From: Betaproteobacteria bacterium
Lineage (GTDB): Bacteria > Pseudomonadota > Gammaproteobacteria > Burkholderiales > Usitatibacteraceae
DNA: 64,000 bases
Reading direction: 5' to 3'
NCBI GenBank assembly: GCA_016791265.1
Contig: JAEUMY010000023.1
Coordinates: 310,001-374,000 of the forward strand
The position numbers and the translations under genes were made by a program. The notes under the pieces are model-generated. The model was not told the DNA's origin. It made no database searches and saw only the letters and a program-made list of their open reading frames with translations. This document shows, in pieces, positions 38,343-47,375 of this stretch (position 1 is its first letter; every line of letters begins with the position of its first letter).

Positions 38343-40613
38343 ATGATCGCCCAAGAATTGGAAGTGAGCCTGCATATGGCCTTTGTCGACGCCCGGCAGA
38401 AACGCCACGAGTTCATCACCGTGGAGCATCTGCTGCTGGCGCTGCTGGAGAATCCCTCCGCGTCAGAAGTGCTGAAGGCCTGCGCGGCCAAGATGGATGA
38501 GCTGCGCAAGTCGCTCACCGAGTTCATCGAACAGCACACGCCGACAGTCGCCGGTGAAGGCGATGTCGACACCCAGCCCACGCTCGGCTTTCAGCGTGTG
38601 ATCCAGCGGGCCATCCTGCACGTGCAGTCGTCGGGCAAGAAGGAAGTCACCGGCGCCAACGTGCTGGTCGCCATCTATGGGGAAAAAGATTCCCATGCGG
38701 TCTACTACCTGCACCAGCAGGGTGTGTCGCGGCTGGATGTGGTCAATTTCATCTCCCACGGCATTTCCAAGAGCGCGCCCGCCAGTCAGGGCAAGGAAGA
38801 GAATGAGCAGGAGTCCGCCGAGCAGGAAGGCGCCGGTGGCGCGCTGGACAGCTTCACCCAGGATCTCAACAAATTGGCGGCCGACGGCAAGATCGATCCG
38901 CTGATCGGCCGCGACAACGAGCTGGAGCGGGTCATCCAGATTCTCTGCCGCCGCCGCAAGAATAATCCCTTGCTGGTCGGCGAGGCCGGTGTGGGCAAGA
39001 CCGCCATCGCGGAAGGCTTGGCCAAGCGTGTCGTGGACGGCGAAGTGCCGGAAATCCTTTCCAAGGCGCAGGTCTATGCGCTTGACATGGGCGCGCTGCT
39101 CGCCGGCACCAAGTACCGTGGCGACTTCGAACAGCGCTTGAAGGCTGTGCTGAAGCAGTTGAACGAGAACCCGAATGCGATTCTCTTCATCGACGAGATT
39201 CACACGCTCATTGGCGCGGGGTCCGCGTCCGGCGGCACGCTGGATGCGTCCAACCTGCTGAAACCCGCGCTGTCCTCGGGTCAGTTGAAGTGCATTGGCG
39301 CGACGACGTACAACGAGTTCCGCGGCATTTTCGAGAAAGATCACGCGCTCTCGCGCCGTTTTCAGAAAATCGACATCAACGAGCCGTCGGTTGCCGAGAC
39401 CATCGAGATTTTGCGCGGCCTGAAGACCCGCTTCGAAACGCATCACGGCGTGAAGTACACCGCGGGCGCCATCACGACGGCGGCGGAGCTCTCGGCCAAG
39501 TACATCAACGATCGTCACCTGCCGGACAAGGCCATAGACGTCATCGACGAGGCCGGCGCCGCGCAGCGCATCGCGCCGAAATCCAAGCAGAAGAAAACCA
39601 TCGGCAAGACCGAGATCGAGGAAATCATCGCCAAGATCGCCCGCATCCCGGCGCGCAACGTGTCGTCCGACGATCGCAACGCGCTGAAGACGCTGGATCG
39701 CGATCTGAAGAGCGTCGTGTTTGGGCAGGACAAGGCCATCGAGGCGCTGTCCGCCGCCATCAAGATGGCGCGTTCCGGCCTTGGCAGCACGACCAAGCCC
39801 ATTGGCTCTTTCCTGTTCTCCGGCCCCACCGGTGTCGGCAAGACCGAAGTGGCCAAGCAGCTCGCGTTCATCCTCGGCGTCGAGTTGATTCGCTTCGACA
39901 TGTCGGAATACATGGAGCGTCATGCCGTGTCCCGCCTCATCGGCGCGCCGCCCGGCTATGTCGGCTTCGATCAGGGCGGCCTCATGACCGAGGCCATCAC
40001 CAAGCAGCCTTACTGCGTTCTCCTGCTGGACGAGATCGAGAAGGCGCACCCGGACATTTTCAACGTGCTCTTGCAGGTGATGGACCACGGCACGCTGACC
40101 GACAACAACGGGCGCAAGGCCGATTTCCGCAATGTGGTAGTCATCATGACCACTAATGCGGGCGCTGCCGAGTTGTCAAAGACGTCCATCGGCTTCACGG
40201 ATGACAAGAAGGCTGGGGACGAAATGGGCGAGATCAAACGCCTGTTCACGCCGGAATTCCGGAATCGTCTCGACGCCATCATCAGCTTCGCCGCGCTGAA
40301 CGAGGAAATCATCATGCGCGTCGTCGACAAGTTCCTCATGCAGCTCGAGTCGCAGCTGCAGGAGAAGAAGGTCGAGGTCATCTTCACCGATGCGCTGAAG
40401 AAGTATCTCGCCAAGAACGGCTTCGATCCGCTGATGGGGGCGCGTCCGATGTCGCGCTTGATCCAGGACACCATTCGTCGCGCACTCGCGGACGAGCTGC
40501 TGTTCGGACGTCTGGCGACCGGCGGCAGAGTCACCATCGACGTGAACGGCGAGGGCAAGGTGTCGCTGGAGATCAATGAGGAGCGGCAAGACTCGGTGCC
40601 GCAGGACGCCTGA
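38343..40613 (+). CDS. clpA: ATP-dependent Clp protease ATP-binding subunit
   Basis: The unfoldase of ClpAP. The 756 residues contain an N-domain (1-145), AAA1 with Walker [10 protein letters not shown] (near 214) and DEIHTL, AAA2 with GPTGVGKTE (near 495), the [21 protein letters not shown] sensor region (in parts), and a C-terminal D2-small domain. ATG 38343 gives [10 protein letters not shown] and has GGA upstream. Between it and the next gene is one copy of the 97-bp repeat followed by a long hairpin. Confidence 0.97.
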   Translation: MIAQELEVSLHMAFVDARQKRHEFITVEHLLLALLENPSASEVLKACAAKMDELRKSLTEFIEQHTPTVAGEGDVDTQPTLGFQRVIQRAILHVQSSGKKEVTGANVLVAIYGEKDSHAVYYLHQQGVSRLDVVNFISHGISKSAPASQGKEENEQESAEQEGAGGALDSFTQDLNKLAADGKIDPLIGRDNELERVIQILCRRRKNNPLLVGEAGVGKTAIAEGLAKRVVDGEVPEILSKAQVYALDMGALLAGTKYRGDFEQRLKAVLKQLNENPNAILFIDEIHTLIGAGSASGGTLDASNLLKPALSSGQLKCIGATTYNEFRGIFEKDHALSRRFQKIDINEPSVAETIEILRGLKTRFETHHGVKYTAGAITTAAELSAKYINDRHLPDKAIDVIDEAGAAQRIAPKSKQKKTIGKTEIEEIIAKIARIPARNVSSDDRNALKTLDRDLKSVVFGQDKAIEALSAAIKMARSGLGSTTKPIGSFLFSGPTGVGKTEVAKQLAFILGVELIRFDMSEYMERHAVSRLIGAPPGYVGFDQGGLMTEAITKQPYCVLLLDEIEKAHPDIFNVLLQVMDHGTLTDNNGRKADFRNVVVIMTTNAGAAELSKTSIGFTDDKKAGDEMGEIKRLFTPEFRNRLDAIISFAALNEEIIMRVVDKFLMQLESQLQEKKVEVIFTDALKKYLAKNGFDPLMGARPMSRLIQDTIRRALADELLFGRLATGGRVTIDVNGEGKVSLEINEERQDSVPQDA

Positions 40614-40621
40614 TGTTGTCA

Positions 40622-40717
40622 TGCGTCCAGCCGAAGTCCGGCGGACTTCGGCTGGACGCCGCAAGCAGTCCAGAAGGGATTTGATGATCGCTCAAAGCGA
40701 TCATCAAACAATATTCG
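40622..40717. repeat. 97-bp structured repeat element, copy B
   Basis: Begins TGCGTCCA 9 bases after the clpA stop and ends CAATATTCG. Hairpin 1 is GAAGTCC/GGACTTC; hairpin 3 has the 11-bp stem TGATGATCGCT/AGCGATCATCA (40682-40692 with 40696-40706), differing from copy A by paired changes. Confidence 0.85.
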
Positions 40718-40724
40718 AAAGACT

Positions 40725-40758
40725 CACGGGCCATCCCGAGCGATCAGGATGGCCCGTG
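40725..40758. terminator. long hairpin after clpA
   Basis: Perfect 12-bp stem CACGGGCCATCC/GGATGGCCCGTG with a 10-base loop. No U-tract of note follows on either strand, so it is a possible terminator or mRNA end-protecting structure. Confidence 0.5.
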
Positions 40759-40860
40759 GCTTATTGCGCGACACATCACGGTGTTCCAGGCTCCAGTCCT
40801 CCCCTCGTGACAGCAGGAGAGGGGGGGGGGGCGTGAACCTTTGTGAACAAACTGGCCATG

Positions 40861-40872
40861 GCGAATATTCGC
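40861..40872. repeat. iterated palindrome GCGAATATTCGC
   Basis: Perfect copy 110 bases upstream of fccA. Confidence 0.95.
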
Positions 40873-40981
40873 AAGCCCGCCATCCATTACCGCTTGTTAT
40901 GAGCGTCAAACAAAATCCCGCCCGGCCCCGCGCGTCCTGCGCTATGCTTTTCCTTCGAACAAGACCAGGAGGAGAGAATTC

Positions 40982-41356
40982 ATGGCCCACCGACTCGCCC
41001 GAATTTCCCTGTGCGTGGCAATGCTGATGCCCGCGTTCGCGCTGGCGCGGCAACCCGCCGCGGCGCCCGCCACACCGGCGCCGCCCCCGCCCGCCTTCGC
41101 CGCATCCGATCTCAGCCCCGCCGGCGTGCGCGCGCTCGCAGCGAACTGCGCCGCCTGCCACGGCACGAATGGCAAGTCCCAGCCCGGCTCGACGGTGCCA
41201 GGTCTTGCCGGACGCCCAAAGGAGGCGTTGGTGAATGCCATGCAGGAATTCAAGGACGGCAAGCGCACCGCGACCCTGATGCACCAGATCGCCAAGGGCT
41301 ACAGCACGGAAGAAGTCGCCGCGCTGGGTGAGTATTTCGCCAACCAGAAGCCTTGA
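40982..41356 (+). CDS. fccA: c-type cytochrome, probable sulfide dehydrogenase subunit
   Basis: A 124-residue periplasmic monohaem cytochrome: signal peptide (1-22, ending ALA), Pro/Ala-rich linker, then haem motif CAACH (56-60) and a distal Met in TLMHQIAKGY. It overlaps the next gene's open frame and is followed 23 bases later by the FccB-like flavoprotein, so it is the electron-accepting subunit of flavocytochrome c. FccA proteins are often dihaem; this one has one haem motif. AGGAG precedes the ATG. Confidence 0.85.
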   Translation: MAHRLARISLCVAMLMPAFALARQPAAAPATPAPPPPAFAASDLSPAGVRALAANCAACHGTNGKSQPGSTVPGLAGRPKEALVNAMQEFKDGKRTATLMHQIAKGYSTEEVAALGEYFANQKP

Positions 41357-41379
41357 GCCTCCAAGAAAAGGACGACATC

Positions 41380-42648
41380 ATGAGCATGAATCGCAGACAT
41401 TTTCTCCAGGCCAGCGGCGCAACCGCCGCGTTGGCAGCGCTGAGTGGTTGCGCGACCGTCGGCAAGGCTTCGAAAGCTCGCGTCGTTGTCGTGGGCGGCG
41501 GTTACGGGGGCGCGACGGCGGCCAAGTACATCCGCATGTACGACCCCGGCATCGAAGTCATCCTAGTCGAACCCAATGAAGCCTTCGTCTCCTGCCCGAT
41601 TTCCAATCTGGTGATCGGCGGCTTCAAGACCATCGCCGACGTGACCACGCCCTACACCGGCTTGAGCAACAACCACGGCGTGCAAATCGTGCGCGACATG
41701 GCGACCGCCATCGACACGGAGAAGAAGCAGGTACGCCTCGCCAAGGGCGATGCCATCAGCTATGACCGCGTGGTCGTGGCCCCCGGCATCGACTTCATGT
41801 ACGAAGCCATTCCCGGATTGAACAATGCGGCAGCGCAGGCGCAGATCCTGCATGCGTGGAAGGCCGGCCCGCAGACGGTGGCGTTGCGCAAGCAACTGGA
41901 AGCCATGCCCGACGGCGGCGTTTACGTGCTGTCCATGCCGGAGGCGCCCTATCGTTGTCCGCCGGGACCGTACGAGCGCGTGTGCCAGGTGGCGGCCTAC
42001 TTCAAGGCGGCCAAGCCCAAGTCCAAGGTGTTGCTGCTGGACGCCAACGGCGACGTGACCTCCAAAGGACCACTCTTCAAGAAAGCGTGGAACGATCTCT
42101 ACAAAGGCATCATCGAGTACCGCCCCAACAGCAAGGCCATCGACGTGGATGTGAAGGGTGGCGCGGTCAAGCTGGAGTTTGACGATGTGAAGGGCGCGGT
42201 GCTCAACGTGCTGCCGCCCATGAAGGCCGGCACCATCGCGGCGCCTTTCATCACCGCCAACAAGCGCTGGTGCGAGATCGACTGGCTCACCTACGAGTCA
42301 AAAGTTGCACCTGGTGTGCATCTCTTGGGCGATGCGCTGCAGATCGCGCCGGCGATGCCCAAGTCGGGACATATGGCGAACGGACATGGCAAAGCGTGCG
42401 CAGCGGCCATCGTGGCCTTGCTGAACGGCCAGCCGCCCAGTCAGGCGCCGACGCTGTCCAACACCTGTTACTCGTTCGTCTCCGACAAGCTGGTGGTGCA
42501 TGTGGCCTCGGTACACAAGTACGACACCAAGGACAAGACCATGAAGACCGTGCCGGGTTCGGGCGGGGTATCGGCGGCCATGAACGAGCAGGAAGGCAGC
42601 TACGCGATGAACTGGGCGAAGAATATCTGGGCCGACGCACTGGCCTGA
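41380..42648 (+). CDS. fccB: flavocytochrome c sulfide dehydrogenase, flavoprotein subunit
   Basis: Oxidises sulfide to sulfur/polysulfide in the periplasm, passing electrons to the cytochrome. The 422 residues start with a Tat signal (RRHFLQASG, Arg5-Arg6), then the FAD dinucleotide-binding motif VVVGGGYGGATAA (near 38-50), redox cysteines in FVSCPISNL and YRCPPGPYERVC, and a C-terminal FCSD domain with TCYSFVSDK. ATG 41380 follows AAGGA; a second ATG at 41386 is also possible. A bidirectional terminator follows. Confidence 0.92.
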   Translation: MSMNRRHFLQASGATAALAALSGCATVGKASKARVVVVGGGYGGATAAKYIRMYDPGIEVILVEPNEAFVSCPISNLVIGGFKTIADVTTPYTGLSNNHGVQIVRDMATAIDTEKKQVRLAKGDAISYDRVVVAPGIDFMYEAIPGLNNAAAQAQILHAWKAGPQTVALRKQLEAMPDGGVYVLSMPEAPYRCPPGPYERVCQVAAYFKAAKPKSKVLLLDANGDVTSKGPLFKKAWNDLYKGIIEYRPNSKAIDVDVKGGAVKLEFDDVKGAVLNVLPPMKAGTIAAPFITANKRWCEIDWLTYESKVAPGVHLLGDALQIAPAMPKSGHMANGHGKACAAAIVALLNGQPPSQAPTLSNTCYSFVSDKLVVHVASVHKYDTKDKTMKTVPGSGGVSAAMNEQEGSYAMNWAKNIWADALA

Positions 42649-42665
42649 GCGTGCTTCTCTTCGCC

Positions 42666-42693
42666 GAGAACGCCACCTTCGGGTGGCGTTCTC
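42666..42693. terminator. bidirectional terminator between fccB and rimJ-like gene
   Basis: Perfect 12-bp stem GAGAACGCCACC/GGTGGCGTTCTC with a TTCG tetraloop, between two convergent genes; it touches the stop codon of the minus-strand gene. Confidence 0.8.
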
Positions 42694-43267
42694 ATTTCCG
42701 CATCAGCCCACCGGAATCGAAGCGTCGATGGGTGAGCGACGTCAGCACATGGTCCTGCCACGCACCGTCGATGAATAGGTATTCCTTTGCGTATCCCTCG
42801 ATGGTGAAACCCAGCCGAGCCAGCAGGCGGCCACTGCGAATATTCGCAGGGACGTAGTTGGCATGGATGCGATGCAGGCGCGCGGTCTCGAAGATGAAAC
42901 GATTGCCAGCGACCAGCGCCTCGCGCATGAGCCCTTTGCCTTCGCGATCGCTGGCGATCTGGTAGCCGAGGAAGCAGGCCTGGAACGGACCACGTGACAC
43001 CTGGCTGTAGTTGGCGACGCCGATGGGCTCGTGCGGTGTTTCCCGCCCGAACACGATGAAGCGGTAACCGCGCCCGGCGTCGAAGTCCGCGGCTGACTGG
43101 GCGCATTGCGCGGTCCAGCGCTCGAGCGAATATTCGCCCGGCACAGGCGGCGGATTCCACGGACTAAAGTGCGCCTCGTTGGCTTGCTGGTACTCGATCA
43201 TTGCGCGCTCCATGCCCGGCGCCAATGGCTTGAGAATCAGCCGCTCCGTCTCCAGAACGGTCAGCAT
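42692..43267 (-). CDS. rimJ: RimJ/RimL-type protein N-acetyltransferase
   Basis: A 191-residue GNAT enzyme resembling RimJ, which acetylates ribosomal protein S5. Shared segments: GVANYSQVSRGPFQACFLGY, DREGKGLMREAL (acetyl-CoA loop, near 108) and HRIHANYVPANIRSGRLLARLGF. In E. coli RimJ the same place reads NYMPHNKRSGDLLARLGF, so the palindrome-encoded ANIR replaces HNKR with no gap. A second palindrome encodes EYS near residue 46. It is convergent with fccB and 24 bases downstream of slmA. Confidence 0.85.
   Translation of the reverse strand: MLTVLETERLILKPLAPGMERAMIEYQQANEAHFSPWNPPPVPGEYSLERWTAQCAQSAADFDAGRGYRFIVFGRETPHEPIGVANYSQVSRGPFQACFLGYQIASDREGKGLMREALVAGNRFIFETARLHRIHANYVPANIRSGRLLARLGFTIEGYAKEYLFIDGAWQDHVLTSLTHRRFDSGGLMRK
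42836..42847. repeat. iterated palindrome GCGAATATTCGC
   Basis: Perfect copy in the rimJ-like gene, read as Ala-Asn-Ile-Arg; flanks extend symmetry to CTGCGAATATTCGCAG (16 bp). Confidence 0.95.
43126..43137. repeat. iterated palindrome GCGAATATTCGC
   Basis: Perfect copy in the rimJ-like gene, read in the Glu-Tyr-Ser frame. Confidence 0.95.
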
Positions 43268-43291
43268 GATTTGCGGACCGCGGTCAGCAGG

Positions 43292-43870
43292 TCAAGCCGC
43301 GAACACCGGCCATTGCGCCACCCACATCTCCAGCGGCATGCGCTTGAATCCCGACTTGGCGAACTGATGCCAGCGGCCGGTCGCGAAGGCGAGCAGGGTG
43401 TTGGCGTAGGCGTTGATGTCCCAGTTGGCCGGCAGCGCCTGATCGGCCACGGCCTGGCGGGCGCTCTGGCGCAGTGATGCCTCGATGCGGTCATGCAATT
43501 GATTGATGCGTGCCTGCAGGCGCTCGTCCTCGTTCACCAGTGCGTCGCCGATGAGAACGCGCACCATGCCAGGATTTTTCTGCGCAAAGGTGAGCAACAT
43601 CGCCATGAGCGCTTCCAATTGCTTCATGCCGGCGGGTTCTTCAGATTGGATCTTGTTCACCAGCGAGAAGATGCTGGTTTCGATGAATTCGATCAGGCCC
43701 TCGTACATCTGCGCCTTGCTGGCGAAGTGGCGATACAGCGCGGCTTCGGACACGTCGAGCTTTTTCGCGAGCAGGGCGGTCGTGATCTTCTCGCCTTTGG
43801 GATCCTGGAGCATTTCCGCCAGTGTTTGCAGGATCTGGTTGCGGCGTTCGCCGCGCTGCGCCTTCGGCAT
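43292..43870 (-). CDS. slmA: nucleoid occlusion factor, TetR family
   Basis: SlmA binds chromosomal sites and blocks FtsZ assembly over the nucleoid. The 192 residues begin MPKAQRGERRNQILQTLAEML, followed by a TetR-type helix-turn-helix (ITTALLAKKLDVSEAALYRHFASK, in pieces at 28-52) and the SlmA-type C-terminal domain (WDINAYANTLLAFATGRW). ATG 43870 has GGGAGAG upstream; the longer open frame above it is Arg-rich and not family-like. Confidence 0.9.
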   Translation of the reverse strand: MPKAQRGERRNQILQTLAEMLQDPKGEKITTALLAKKLDVSEAALYRHFASKAQMYEGLIEFIETSIFSLVNKIQSEEPAGMKQLEALMAMLLTFAQKNPGMVRVLIGDALVNEDERLQARINQLHDRIEASLRQSARQAVADQALPANWDINAYANTLLAFATGRWHQFAKSGFKRMPLEMWVAQWPVFAA

Positions 43871-43913
43871 GTGGTTCTCTCCCTGTATCGCGAATGGTCG
43901 TGAAGACTCGCCG

Positions 43914-45452
43914 CTACTTCTTCTTGCCCATGATTGACCCGAGCACCCCGCGCAAAATCTCGCGGCCAATAGTGGTGCCCATTGTGCGGACGGCCGACTT
44001 GGCCGCCGTCTGCACCAACCCATCATGCTTGCCGCCGCGCGGGCCGGTGGTGCCGAACAGAAGGTCGTTCAAGCCGCCCATCAGGCCGCCGCCTTCCTTG
44101 CCGGCGGGCGCGGTGGCGCCCGGCAACGTCGCGCCGCCCGCCGTGGGCGCCTGCGCGTCCGCGCGCCCCCTGATTTTCTCGTAAGCCGATTCGCGGTCCA
44201 CAGCCTTTTCGTACACGCCGGCAACCAGCGAACCGGCGATGAGCGCCTGGCGCTGCTCAGGCGTGATGGGGCCGATCTGGCTGCCCGGCGGAAACACGTA
44301 GGCGCGCGCCGTCTCACCGGGGCGGCCCTTGGGGTCGAGCAAGCTCACCAGCGCTTCGCCGACCGCAAGCTCTGTGATGGCGGCCTCGATGTCCAGCCCA
44401 GCGCGCGGGCGCATGGTTTGCGCCGTGGCCTTGACCGCCTTCTGATCGCGCGGCGTGAATGCGCGCAGTGCGTGCTGCACGCGATTGCCCAACTGCGCCA
44501 GCACGGTGTCGGGAATGTCGATGGGGTTCTGTGTGACAAAATACACGCCCACCCCCTTGGATCGCACCAGCCGCACCACCAGCTCGATGCGCTCCAGCAA
44601 CACCTTGGGCGCATCGTTGAAGAGCAGGTGAGCCTCGTCGAAGAAGAACACCAGCTTGGGCTTCTCCGGGTCGCCGATCTCCGGCAATTGCTCGAACAGC
44701 TCCGACAGCAGCCACAAGAGGAACGTCGCATAAAGACGCGGCGCGTTCATCAGCTTGTCGGCCGAGAGGATGTTGATCACCCCCTTGCCGCCGACGGTCT
44801 GCATCAAATCGTCGATGTTCAGCATCGGCTCGCCGAAGAACTTGTCGCCGCCCTGGGTTTCCAGTTGCAGGAGGCCACGCTGAATGGCGCCTGCGCTGGC
44901 GCTGCTGATGTTGCCGTACTGGGTGGTGAACTGGCTCGCGTTGTCGCCGACGAATTGCAGCATCGCGCGCAAGTCCTTCAGGTCCAGCAGCAGCAATCCG
45001 TGGTCATCGGCGATCTTGAACACGATGTTCAAGACACCCGCCTGTGTCTCGTTCAAGTCCAGCATGCGGGCCAACAGCAGCGGCCCCATGTCGGAGATGG
45101 TGGCTCGCACCGGGTGGCCCCGCTCGCCGAACACATCCCAGAAAGTGGTGGGGCAGGCGATGGGTTCGGTGGTCTCCAGCCCGCGTTCCTGGATGACCGC
45201 AGCCAGCTTGGGCGACAAGGCGCCGGCCTGGCTGATGCCAGCCAGGTCGCCCTTCACGTCGGCCATGAACACCGGCACGCCTATCTTGGAGAAGCTCTCG
45301 GCCAGCTTTTGCAGGGTGACGGTCTTGCCGGTGCCGGTGGCGCCGGTGATGAGGCCGTGCCGGTTGGCAAGTCCCGGAAGCAGGGCCAGATCCAGCGGTG
45401 CCTGGCCGGCCAAGTGGGCTGGTGAGCGAGCGACGAGAAGGGGATCGGCCAT
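43914..45452 (-). CDS. yjgR: HerA-like ATPase, DUF853/YjgR family
   Basis: A 512-residue ATPase with Walker A GATGTGKT (37-44), [10 protein letters not shown], Walker [13 protein letters not shown] (near 265-276) and the VYFVTQNP sensor (near 320). These match the DUF853 (YjgR) branch of HerA/FtsK-like ATPases, whose cellular role is not known. The C-terminal ~70 residues are Gly/Ala/Pro-rich then [18 protein letters not shown], a typical YjgR tail. It lies 43 bases upstream of slmA. Confidence 0.9.
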   Translation of the reverse strand: MADPLLVARSPAHLAGQAPLDLALLPGLANRHGLITGATGTGKTVTLQKLAESFSKIGVPVFMADVKGDLAGISQAGALSPKLAAVIQERGLETTEPIACPTTFWDVFGERGHPVRATISDMGPLLLARMLDLNETQAGVLNIVFKIADDHGLLLLDLKDLRAMLQFVGDNASQFTTQYGNISSASAGAIQRGLLQLETQGGDKFFGEPMLNIDDLMQTVGGKGVINILSADKLMNAPRLYATFLLWLLSELFEQLPEIGDPEKPKLVFFFDEAHLLFNDAPKVLLERIELVVRLVRSKGVGVYFVTQNPIDIPDTVLAQLGNRVQHALRAFTPRDQKAVKATAQTMRPRAGLDIEAAITELAVGEALVSLLDPKGRPGETARAYVFPPGSQIGPITPEQRQALIAGSLVAGVYEKAVDRESAYEKIRGRADAQAPTAGGATLPGATAPAGKEGGGLMGGLNDLLFGTTGPRGGKHDGLVQTAAKSAVRTMGTTIGREILRGVLGSIMGKKK

Positions 45453-45557
45453 GGCGCTGTAGAGGGAGAAAGGGTCAACAAGGCGGGGAAAAAACGTGAG
45501 TGAATGGTAACATTGCGGGGTTTGATTTCAACCCGTTTTTCATCCGGAAACACGATC

Positions 45558-46295
45558 ATGGCAGGACATTCCAAGTGGGCGAACATCCAGCATCGCAAGG
45601 GGCGGCAGGACGCCAAGCGCGGCAAAATCTTCACCCGGCTCATCAAGGAAATCACGGTCGCCTCCCGCCTCGGCGGTGGTGACCCCGGCTCCAACCCGCG
45701 TCTGCGTCTCGCGATGGACAAGGCGTTTGACAACAACATGCCCAAGGACACGGTCGAGCGCGCCATCAAGCGCGGCACCGGCGGACTGGAAGGCGTGAAC
45801 TACGAGGAAATCCGCTACGAGGGCTACGGCATCGGCGGTGCGGCGATCATCGTCGACACCATGACCGACAACCGCACCCGCACCGTGGCCGAAGTGCGCC
45901 ACGCGTTCAGCAAGTACGGCGGCAACATGGGCACCGACGGCTCGGTGGCCTTCCTGTTCAAGCATTGCGGCCAGCTCATGTTCGCGCCAGGCACCAACGA
46001 GGACAAGCTCGTGGAGGCTGCGCTGGAAGCCGGCGCCGAGGACGTCATCACCAACGATGACGGCAGCTTCGAGGTCGTGACCGGCCCCTACGATTTCTCC
46101 GCCGTGAAGGCCGCGCTGGAGAAGGCGGGACTGAAAGTCGAGTTCGGCGAAGTGACCATGAAGTCCACCAACGAGACGGAGCTGGCGGGCGACGATGCGG
46201 TGAAGATGCAGAAGCTCCTTGACGCGCTGGAAGGCCTGGACGACGTGCAGGAGGTCTACACCTCGGCCGTCATGCCCGAGTCGGAAAGCGCGTGA
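45558..46295 (+). CDS. yebC: YebC/PmpR-family protein
   Basis: A 245-residue cytoplasmic protein of the YebC family, described as transcription regulators and, more recently, as relieving ribosome stalling on poly-proline. Start [23 protein letters not shown] is diagnostic, followed by the three-domain core with GPGGVA-type loop replaced here by [27 protein letters not shown] (in parts). It is divergent from yjgR and leads into UPF0145 and the ruv genes, the usual yebC-ruvCAB order. Confidence 0.95.
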   Translation: MAGHSKWANIQHRKGRQDAKRGKIFTRLIKEITVASRLGGGDPGSNPRLRLAMDKAFDNNMPKDTVERAIKRGTGGLEGVNYEEIRYEGYGIGGAAIIVDTMTDNRTRTVAEVRHAFSKYGGNMGTDGSVAFLFKHCGQLMFAPGTNEDKLVEAALEAGAEDVITNDDGSFEVVTGPYDFSAVKAALEKAGLKVEFGEVTMKSTNETELAGDDAVKMQKLLDALEGLDDVQEVYTSAVMPESESA

Positions 46296-46299
46296 CGAC

Positions 46300-46644
46300 G
46301 TGGCCGTGACCGACAACCGGGTGGGCATACTCATCACCACCACGCCGACGGTGGAAGGACGGCGCATCGAGCGCTACCTCGGCATCGTCACCGGCGAGGC
46401 CAGCTCGGAAGTGGATGTGGTCACCTTCACCCCCGGCACCAAGTCCTTCTCCGACGCGTACCACAAGGTGATCCCCACCGCGCGCGACACGGCGCTGAAG
46501 GCGGTGATGCAGGGAGTTTCGCAAGCGGGCGGCAACGCGCTCGTCGGCACAACCGTCAACTACGTCATCCACGGCAGCGGCAAGGGCCTGGTGCTGGTGT
46601 CGGTCACTGGCACGGCCGTCGTGCTGGAGGACGCGGCGCAGTGA
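46300..46644 (+). CDS. UPF0145 (YbjQ-like) protein
   Basis: A 114-residue protein with the YbjQ-family pattern [22 protein letters not shown] near the N-terminus and a Gly-rich end ([14 protein letters not shown]). Members form pentamers; the role is unknown. GTG 46300 or GTG 46306 must be the start, since upstream in-frame sequence overlaps yebC. It begins 5 bases after the yebC stop, and its stop overlaps the first ruvC codon. Its presence between yebC and ruvC is unusual. Confidence 0.72.
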   Translation: MAVTDNRVGILITTTPTVEGRRIERYLGIVTGEASSEVDVVTFTPGTKSFSDAYHKVIPTARDTALKAVMQGVSQAGGNALVGTTVNYVIHGSGKGLVLVSVTGTAVVLEDAAQ

Positions 46645-47375
46645 CCACTGCGACTAAGCGAAGTCCGGGGGACTTCGATTGGACGCCGCAGGCGGGCCCG
46701 GAGGGCTTCGATCGCCGGCCTAACCGGCGATCGAACAATATTCGCATCCTCGGTCTCGACCCCGGCTTGCGGGTCACCGGCTACGGCGTCATTGAGAAAG
46801 TCGGCAACAAACTTCAGTACGTGACGTCCGGCTGCATCAAGTCCACGGAGAAGGAGTCATTGCCACTGCGGTTGAAGAGCATTCTGCGTTCGGTGGGAGA
46901 GGTCATCGATCGTCACGCCCCCAGCGAAGTCGCCATCGAGATCGTGTTCGTGAACGTCAATCCGCAATCGACACTGCTCCTCGGTCAGGCGCGCGGCGCG
47001 GCCATCTGCGCCGCTGTGCATCACGATCTGCCGGTCGCGGAGTACACGGCGCTGCAGGTGAAGCAGTCGGTCGTTGGCAACGGCCATGCGAAGAAGGAGC
47101 AGGTGCAGGAGATGGTGAAACGGTTGCTTGGGTTGCCGGGGTATCCGAGTCCTGACTCGGCGGATGCGCTGGCGTGCGCCATCTGTCATGCGCATGGCGG
47201 GATTGGACTGGGCAACTTCTCCACGCGCGGCTTCAAAATGCGTGGTGGACGCCTTATTGCTGCTCCATCACTGGTCGGCGGAGAAACCAGGAAAAGCGGA
47301 GCAAAGAAGAAGCTCACAGGCCCCACATCTCCCTCCCCCTTGAGGGGGGAGGGTCGGGGTGGGGGTGCTCGATGA
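46641..47375 (+). CDS. ruvC: Holliday junction endonuclease with repeat-derived ends
   Basis: RuvC cuts Holliday junctions moved by RuvAB. The core (residues 35-205) is intact: [16 protein letters not shown] with catalytic Asp near 40, Glu in VAIEIVFVN, and the [11 protein letters not shown] acidic pair. The 244-residue frame from GTG 46641 is longer than usual (~175). Its first 34 residues are translated from the 97-bp repeat, and its last ~20 ([11 protein letters not shown]) from an inverted repeat of the DUF559 cassette. Where relatives have ATG before RILG, this gene has ATT (46740). GTG 46641 overlaps the preceding stop. Confidence 0.88.
   Translation: MTTATKRSPGDFDWTPQAGPEGFDRRPNRRSNNIRILGLDPGLRVTGYGVIEKVGNKLQYVTSGCIKSTEKESLPLRLKSILRSVGEVIDRHAPSEVAIEIVFVNVNPQSTLLLGQARGAAICAAVHHDLPVAEYTALQVKQSVVGNGHAKKEQVQEMVKRLLGLPGYPSPDSADALACAICHAHGGIGLGNFSTRGFKMRGGRLIAAPSLVGGETRKSGAKKKLTGPTSPSPLRGEGRGGGAR
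46649..46745. repeat. 97-bp structured repeat element, copy C (inside the ruvC frame)
   Basis: Begins TGCGACTA and ends AATATTCGC. Hairpin 1 is GAAGTCC/GGACTTC; hairpin 3 has the 11-bp stem TCGATCGCCGG/CCGGCGATCGA (46708-46718 with 46724-46734), different from copies A and B but still perfectly paired. Confidence 0.85.
47329..47367 (+). repeat. left inverted repeat of the DUF559 cassette
   Basis: 39 bp, beginning CTCCCTCCCCCTTGAGG and ending GGGGTGGGGGTG; it matches the complement of 47709-47747 with two mismatches. It forms the 3' end of the ruvC frame. Confidence 0.85.

Larger units (their letters stand above)
40614..40981. other. 368-base gene-free region between clpA and fccA
   Basis: Holds, in order: the 97-bp structured repeat (40622-40717), a 12-bp-stem hairpin (40725-40758), a run of eleven G (40821-40831), one iterated palindrome (40861-40872) and the fccA leader with AGGAGAG before the start codon. 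I see no credible coding sequence in it. Confidence 0.8.

Noticed and set aside
38463..40088. Very long open frame antisense to clpA (and similar ones antisense to the S8 protease, yjgR and the aminotransferase)
   Set aside because: Each lies exactly opposite a well-recognised gene, has Arg/Gly/Ala/His-rich composition and no family resemblance; such frames are expected from third-position GC bias.
47329..47367. G-rich inverted repeats as ordinary terminators of ruvC and DUF559
   Set aside because: They lie inside open frames, are 39 bp and nearly identical in inverted orientation, and lack U-tracts; cassette ends explain them better.
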